From assembly GCA_047626155.1 (NCBI GenBank), contig JBLHRR010000019.1, positions 1 to 57,104 on the forward strand: a stretch of 57,104 nucleotides of DNA, in the 5' to 3' direction. Shown in pieces: positions 53,486-57,104 of this stretch; position 1 is the stretch's first letter, and each line of letters opens with the position of its first letter. Both the position numbers and the translations under genes were made by a program. The notes beneath the pieces were generated by a model. That model was not told the origin of the DNA and ran no database searches. It saw nothing but the letters and a program-made list of their open reading frames with translations. This DNA comes from CALGLS01 sp047626155 (GTDB taxonomy: Bacteria; Bacteroidota; Bacteroidia; Chitinophagales; Saprospiraceae).

Positions 53486-53553
53486 TACCCCAAGCGAGTA
53501 CCGAGAATAACTGCGGTATAGCTTTATTCATTCCCCCTTGCTGTGAAGGTGGG

Positions 53554-54363
53554 GTGAAAGAAGGGTTCAAATCAGATTATTATCAAAACAAAGCTGCTTA
53601 TACCGCTTCATTTAACACGAATCCTACAGCAGTTACCTTACTGGCTGGTTATAGATCGAAAATGGATAGAGCAGCTTATCAGGTTGTTCTGCACGAGATG
53701 AATGATACGATTAATTTTAATCAGGATAGTTTATATCTCTGGGTTAGAAATATGGATAATATGGGTGCCGAACTTTGGCTAGCCAAAGAACAGCTGGCTT
53801 TAGGAGAGACTACGATTGCCCTTAGTATATTGGATGATATGCCTGCTAAATTTAGCTTATCTAACCAAGAGGCAAACGATGTAATACGTTTTAAAGAGGT
53901 TGCAGTGTTATTAACGAATGAAGATCTGAGTAATTTGAATGCAGGGACACTTAACTCTTTAAGAAATTACGACCAGTCCGGTGGGCAGACCGAGGCTTGG
54001 GTTAAAAACGTTCTAAGTTTTTATGGGGAGCACTATTCCCCCGAATATGTTTTTGCGGCTCCTAAAGCCAAGAAAAAATCAGAAGAGCAGATAGAAATAG
54101 AGCAGACCAGACAGTCCGTATCTGTTCCTTCAAACCCTGCAAAAGATTTTGTTAACTTTAGGGTAGAGGATCATGGAAAAAGGACAACAAGTAGTTTAGA
54201 GATACTAGATATGAATGGTCGCATTATTAAAAGTTATACTGAAATAAGAGGAGGCCAGTCGATTATTTGGCATACTAAAGACCTGCCAAGTGGTGTCTAC
54301 TTCTACAGGTTCTTATCAAATGAGGGAGAAGTGCAAAGTGGCAAAGTGATTTTAAGCAAATAA
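53554..54363 (+). pseudogene. Split T9SS cargo gene, segment 3: C-terminal part with type A sorting domain
   Basis: 269 codons from a GTG, but the frame is open upstream through GVEGAVVPQAST, so this is not a true start. The C-terminal 80 residues form a T9SS type A sorting domain: SVPSNPAKDFVNFRV, SLEILDMNGRIIKSY, WHTKDLPSGVYFYRFLSNEG and a final KVILSK. With the two missing bases restored, 51279-54363 encodes one protein of about 1,028 residues from signal peptide to sorting domain, a normal size for a secreted lyase. Confidence 0.7.
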
Positions 54364-54415
54364 TTCTAAACGTTCCGTCAGTGCTATTTTGTGCTGGCGG
54401 AATTAATCAATTAGT

Positions 54416-55459
54416 ATGAAAAAAGTTATTACTATATTTTATGTATTCATTCATCTTTCACAATTATTAGCTCAGGAAGGCTTCATAAAAGCTTATGATT
54501 TTGACAATCCCACAGCAGTAAGATTCAATGCCATGCTATTGGATGATTCAGAATTAATAGTATGTGGATTTATAAATGACAGTGTTCCACCCTACCAAAC
54601 TGGGATATTTTTTTCGAAGATAGATACGCTGGGAGAAGTATTGAATTTCACGACCTACCATGATTCTTTAGGTTATAGTTATGTGCCTGGAGCAAATCCT
54701 GGCGGCTTGATAAAATTAGAAGATAATTCGGGCTATCTGTTCACGGGAACTGTATTTCAAGGAGCAGATGGATTTTTATCCAAGTGGGATTTAGAGGGTA
54801 ATTTAGTTTGGGTGAAGCGATTAGAAGATTCTACTTCGTTGCAAGGGTTCTATCATTCGCTATTGGAAACAGAAAGCGGTTTTTTAATTGGAGCTCACAA
54901 ACAAATACCAATTACAGCAAGCTCTACTATTGATATATCTCTAATAAAGACAGACAAGCAAGGGGATGTCCAATGGGAGCAGCAGTACGGAGAGACCTGG
55001 AATGGAGATCTCTTGAATTCTTTGTTAAAAAAGAATAATAACGAATATGTATTGGGAGGTTTGAAGGGAGCTGGAGGGACGCAGGAAAATACAGAAGTAC
55101 AAATATTTGCGGTAGATAGTCTGGGAGAAGAGAAATGGTATTGGCAAAGTAATACCCCTCTTGAACCTGGCACTTATGAAAACATAGGCTGCTTTGGTTT
55201 AAATCAGGATGAGGAAGGAAATTGGGCATACGCGACGAGGAGAAATGTAAATCAAACGGTAGGGGTGTGGTTTGTTCAAGGGATATTTGTTGTCCGCGAT
55301 AGTAATTTTAATTTAATTACAGAAAGGGTTTATGACGAAGCCGATGGGCAGCAGAATCATTTTCTCAACTTAGTACCGCTAAGTGACGGAGATTGGTTGG
55401 GACTTGGAGTAAGTCTAGAAGAAGTGGCAAATTCGAATCCGCCATTCGGTCATAATTAG
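54416..55459 (+). pseudogene. T9SS cargo protein with premature stop, N-terminal part
   Basis: 347 codons: signal peptide (KKVITIFYVFIHLSQLLAQ), then repeated units of the kind IFFSKIDTLGEVLNF, FLSKWDLEGNLVWVKRL, SLIKTDKQGDVQWEQQYG, QIFAVDSLGEEKWYWQ, likely blades of a beta-propeller. A TAG at 55457-55459 stops the frame, yet the same frame continues (GHLARVSNGADGV) without further stop to a T9SS sorting domain ending at 55978. A single change (for example CAG or TGG to TAG) would explain it. Ligand or substrate unknown. Confidence 0.7.
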
Positions 55460-55591
55460 GGTCATTTAGCTCGGGTTTCAAATGGGGCAGATGGTGTTAC
55501 TTCCTTAGGAGATAGTTTATGGACTAGAATTGATATTGCGTTTCCAGATACAGCAGCAGGACAACAGTTATTCTTTCACTCCGCCGTAGAG

Positions 55592-55978
55592 TTGCCAAGC
55601 GGTAGTATCATAGCAGCAGGTTATTTCAAAGGTTTTGGCTATGTCGATCACGGTCTGCTAATCAAAGTAAATCAACACGGTTGTATGGATACGATAGATT
55701 GTATCCCGACAAGTTTTCCTAACATTATGATTGCAACCAATGAACTAGCAAGCCCTGATCTCAAAGTCTATCCCAATCCAGCGCGGCATATTCTTCACAT
55801 TGAGAGTGAAGAAATACCCATTTGGGATAAAGTGGAGTTGCTGGACATGACAGGTCAGGTGGTGAATGTTGCTCATTATAACAAAGAGATTACAATGGAA
55901 GGACTACCGTCGGGGGTGTATGTGTTGCGGCTTTGGAAAGGAGGGAAGTTCTGGACTCGAAAAGTGATAAGGCAATAG
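55592..55978 (+). pseudogene. T9SS cargo protein with premature stop, C-terminal part and sorting domain
   Basis: In the same frame as 54416-55459; the continuous reading 54416-55978 (one internal TAG) would give 520 residues. Contains a last propeller blade (GSIIAAGYFKGFGYVDHGLL, KVNQHGCMDTIDC) and a type A sorting domain: LKVYPNPARHILHIES, VELLDMTGQVVN, MEGLPSGVYVLRLWKGGKFW, RKVIRQ. The ATG used here is internal, so this piece alone is unlikely to be secreted. Confidence 0.7.
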
Positions 55979-56156
55979 TGCAGATACGTCAAATCAAAGG
56001 AGAAACACTCAATTTTACATATTGGCGAGTTTTGTTTCTCACTTCGTTTGAAGTTTTTTTTAACCACAAAGAACACGAAGAAACACAAAGTTTTTTTTCG
56101 AACTAAGCGTACCCGTTAACTAATAAACCATTCAACAAATTAACCAATAAACCAAC

Positions 56157-57059
56157 TCAAAAAAACACCTCCTGCGCCATCCGAAAAGTATTCGCATGCG
56201 CCTCCACAATATCCGCAATGCGCTCCGAATAACCACCACCCATACTCACCGTCACAGGGATATTGTTCTTTTTACAAGTTTCAAACACAAATCGATCCCG
56301 CTCTTTGCAGCCCTCCCTGGTGAGTGCCAAGCGGCCCAATTTATCAGAAGCCAGCACATCCACACCGGCTAAGTAAAAAATACTATCCGGTTCTACCTGC
56401 TCAATCAATCGGGGTAAAGTGTATTTCAAGGTTTTTAAATAATAAGCATCCTCCGTTTTATCAGGCAGTCCGATATCCAGATTTGATTGTTCTTTCCGAT
56501 GCGGATAATTCTTTGCGCCGTGCATGCTGAAGGTGAAAACACGATCATCACCGTTAAAAATTTGGGCAGTTCCATTTCCCTGATGCACATCCAAATCTAC
56601 GATCAGAATTTTTTTCGAAAGCTTTTCTTTAAGTAAATAATTAGCGGCAATGGCGAAATCATTTAGTAAGCAAAATCCTTCTCCATGGTCTGTGAAAGAG
56701 TGATGTGTTCCTCCTGCGATATTCATGGCAACACCATGTACACGTGCCTGTAAAGCACAGTCTATGGTGCCCTGAGAAATGTGCCTGCCACGCTGTACCA
56801 AATTATCTGAAAGCGGAAATCCGATCTTTCTTATTTCCTTAGTCGTGAGTTCCAGGTTCTTTAATTTTTGCCAGTAAGCTTCGTCGTGTGTCAAAAGGAT
56901 GAGCTCTTCTGATAATGCCTCCGGGTGGAAAAATTGCTTTTCTTCGATGGTGCCTTCGTAGAGTAGCTGCTCGGGTAGTAACTCGTATTTGTCCATCGGG
57001 AAGCGATGACCGGGAGGGAGGCTGTATTTGTAAATAGGGGAGAAGGCGATCTTTAGCAT
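56157..57059 (-). CDS. Histone deacetylase family protein (class I/IV-like)
   Basis: 300 residues of the arginase/deacetylase fold. His119-His120 in AGGTHHSF, the charge-relay region GEGFCLLND, zinc ligands Asp157 and His159 (DLDVHQGNGTA) and Asp234 (AGVDVLASD) are all present, as is the C-terminal GGGYSE. Such bacterial proteins remove acetyl groups from small molecules (as AcuC or acetylpolyamine amidohydrolases) or proteins; the substrate cannot be read here. No signal peptide, so cytoplasmic. The start ATG at 57059 is near the window end but the N-terminus looks complete. Confidence 0.93.
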   Translation of the reverse strand: MLKIAFSPIYKYSLPPGHRFPMDKYELLPEQLLYEGTIEEKQFFHPEALSEELILLTHDEAYWQKLKNLELTTKEIRKIGFPLSDNLVQRGRHISQGTIDCALQARVHGVAMNIAGGTHHSFTDHGEGFCLLNDFAIAANYLLKEKLSKKILIVDLDVHQGNGTAQIFNGDDRVFTFSMHGAKNYPHRKEQSNLDIGLPDKTEDAYYLKTLKYTLPRLIEQVEPDSIFYLAGVDVLASDKLGRLALTREGCKERDRFVFETCKKNNIPVTVSMGGGYSERIADIVEAHANTFRMAQEVFF

Positions 57060-57104
57060 GGAGGTAGAAATGTAATGGCTTTTAGCTATTGGCAGTTAAC
57101 GGTT

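Noticed and set aside
1..57104. CRISPR arrays, tRNA or rRNA genes, intact insertion sequences
   Set aside because: No regularly spaced short repeats, no tRNA-like T-loop with acceptor pairing, no rRNA stretches and no transposase gene were found by reading; a covariance-model scan would be decisive.

Overview
The window comes from a Bacteroidota chromosome. The evidence is a type IX secretion (T9SS) core in the order porP/sprF, gldK, gldL, gldM, gldN; secreted proteins with C-terminal T9SS sorting domains; the bifunctional lpxC/fabZ fusion typical of the phylum; a DinB/YfiT-type bacillithiol transferase; weak or absent Shine-Dalgarno sequences; and promoter -7 boxes of the TAnnTTTG type. Moderate AT-richness and gene content suggest a Saprospiria-like marine gliding bacterium, but the class assignment is inference. 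No rRNA, tRNA, CRISPR array, integrase or complete insertion sequence was seen.

Layout. 1-3.3 kb: the 5' part of a very large outer-membrane protein gene (minus strand, cut by the window edge), a phage-antirepressor-like gene, and a long inverted-repeat element. 3.4-8.5 kb: parE and lon. 8.5-13.4 kb: a secreted phosphatase-ankyrin protein, recG and rbfA. 13.6-17.4 kb (minus): a metal ABC permease fused to a DtxR-like regulator, ppx/gppA, a lipoprotein and a PorT-like barrel. 17.6-25.1 kb: a small acidic protein, an MBL hydrolase and the T9SS genes. 25.4-27.3 kb: a small lipoprotein, fabG and a GDYXXLXY protein. 27.5-32.4 kb (minus): a TMTC-like TPR membrane protein, then hemC, a bacillithiol transferase, a DnaQ-like exonuclease and hemD. 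32.7-36.7 kb: lipid A genes lpxD, lpxC/fabZ, lpxA and an ABC ATPase. 36.7-50.3 kb: merR-type regulator, gatB, M23 peptidase, alaS, fumC, sod, cutC, priA. 51.3-56 kb: two T9SS cargo genes, both interrupted. 56.2-57.1 kb: a histone-deacetylase-family gene.

Genes that work together: porP-gldKLMN build the T9SS and its proton-driven motor, and the interrupted genes at 51-56 kb encode proteins of the sort it exports, the first resembling a family 8 polysaccharide lyase. lpxD, lpxC/fabZ and lpxA carry out early lipid A synthesis and 3-hydroxyacyl-ACP dehydration, with fabG supplying 3-hydroxyacyl-ACP. hemC and hemD are consecutive steps of tetrapyrrole synthesis.

The least ordinary signals lie in the spaces between genes and in domain fusions. 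Two dispersed repeat families (A: three clear copies just upstream of parE, fabG and lpxD; B: palindromic elements upstream of lon, downstream of rbfA and between recG and the phosphatase gene) look like mobile or structured-RNA elements. A permease carrying its own DtxR-FeoA module has a DtxR-like palindrome in its own promoter. The PL8-like cargo gene appears split by two one-base losses in homopolymer runs and its neighbour by one in-frame TAG; whether these are real decay or sequence error cannot be decided here.
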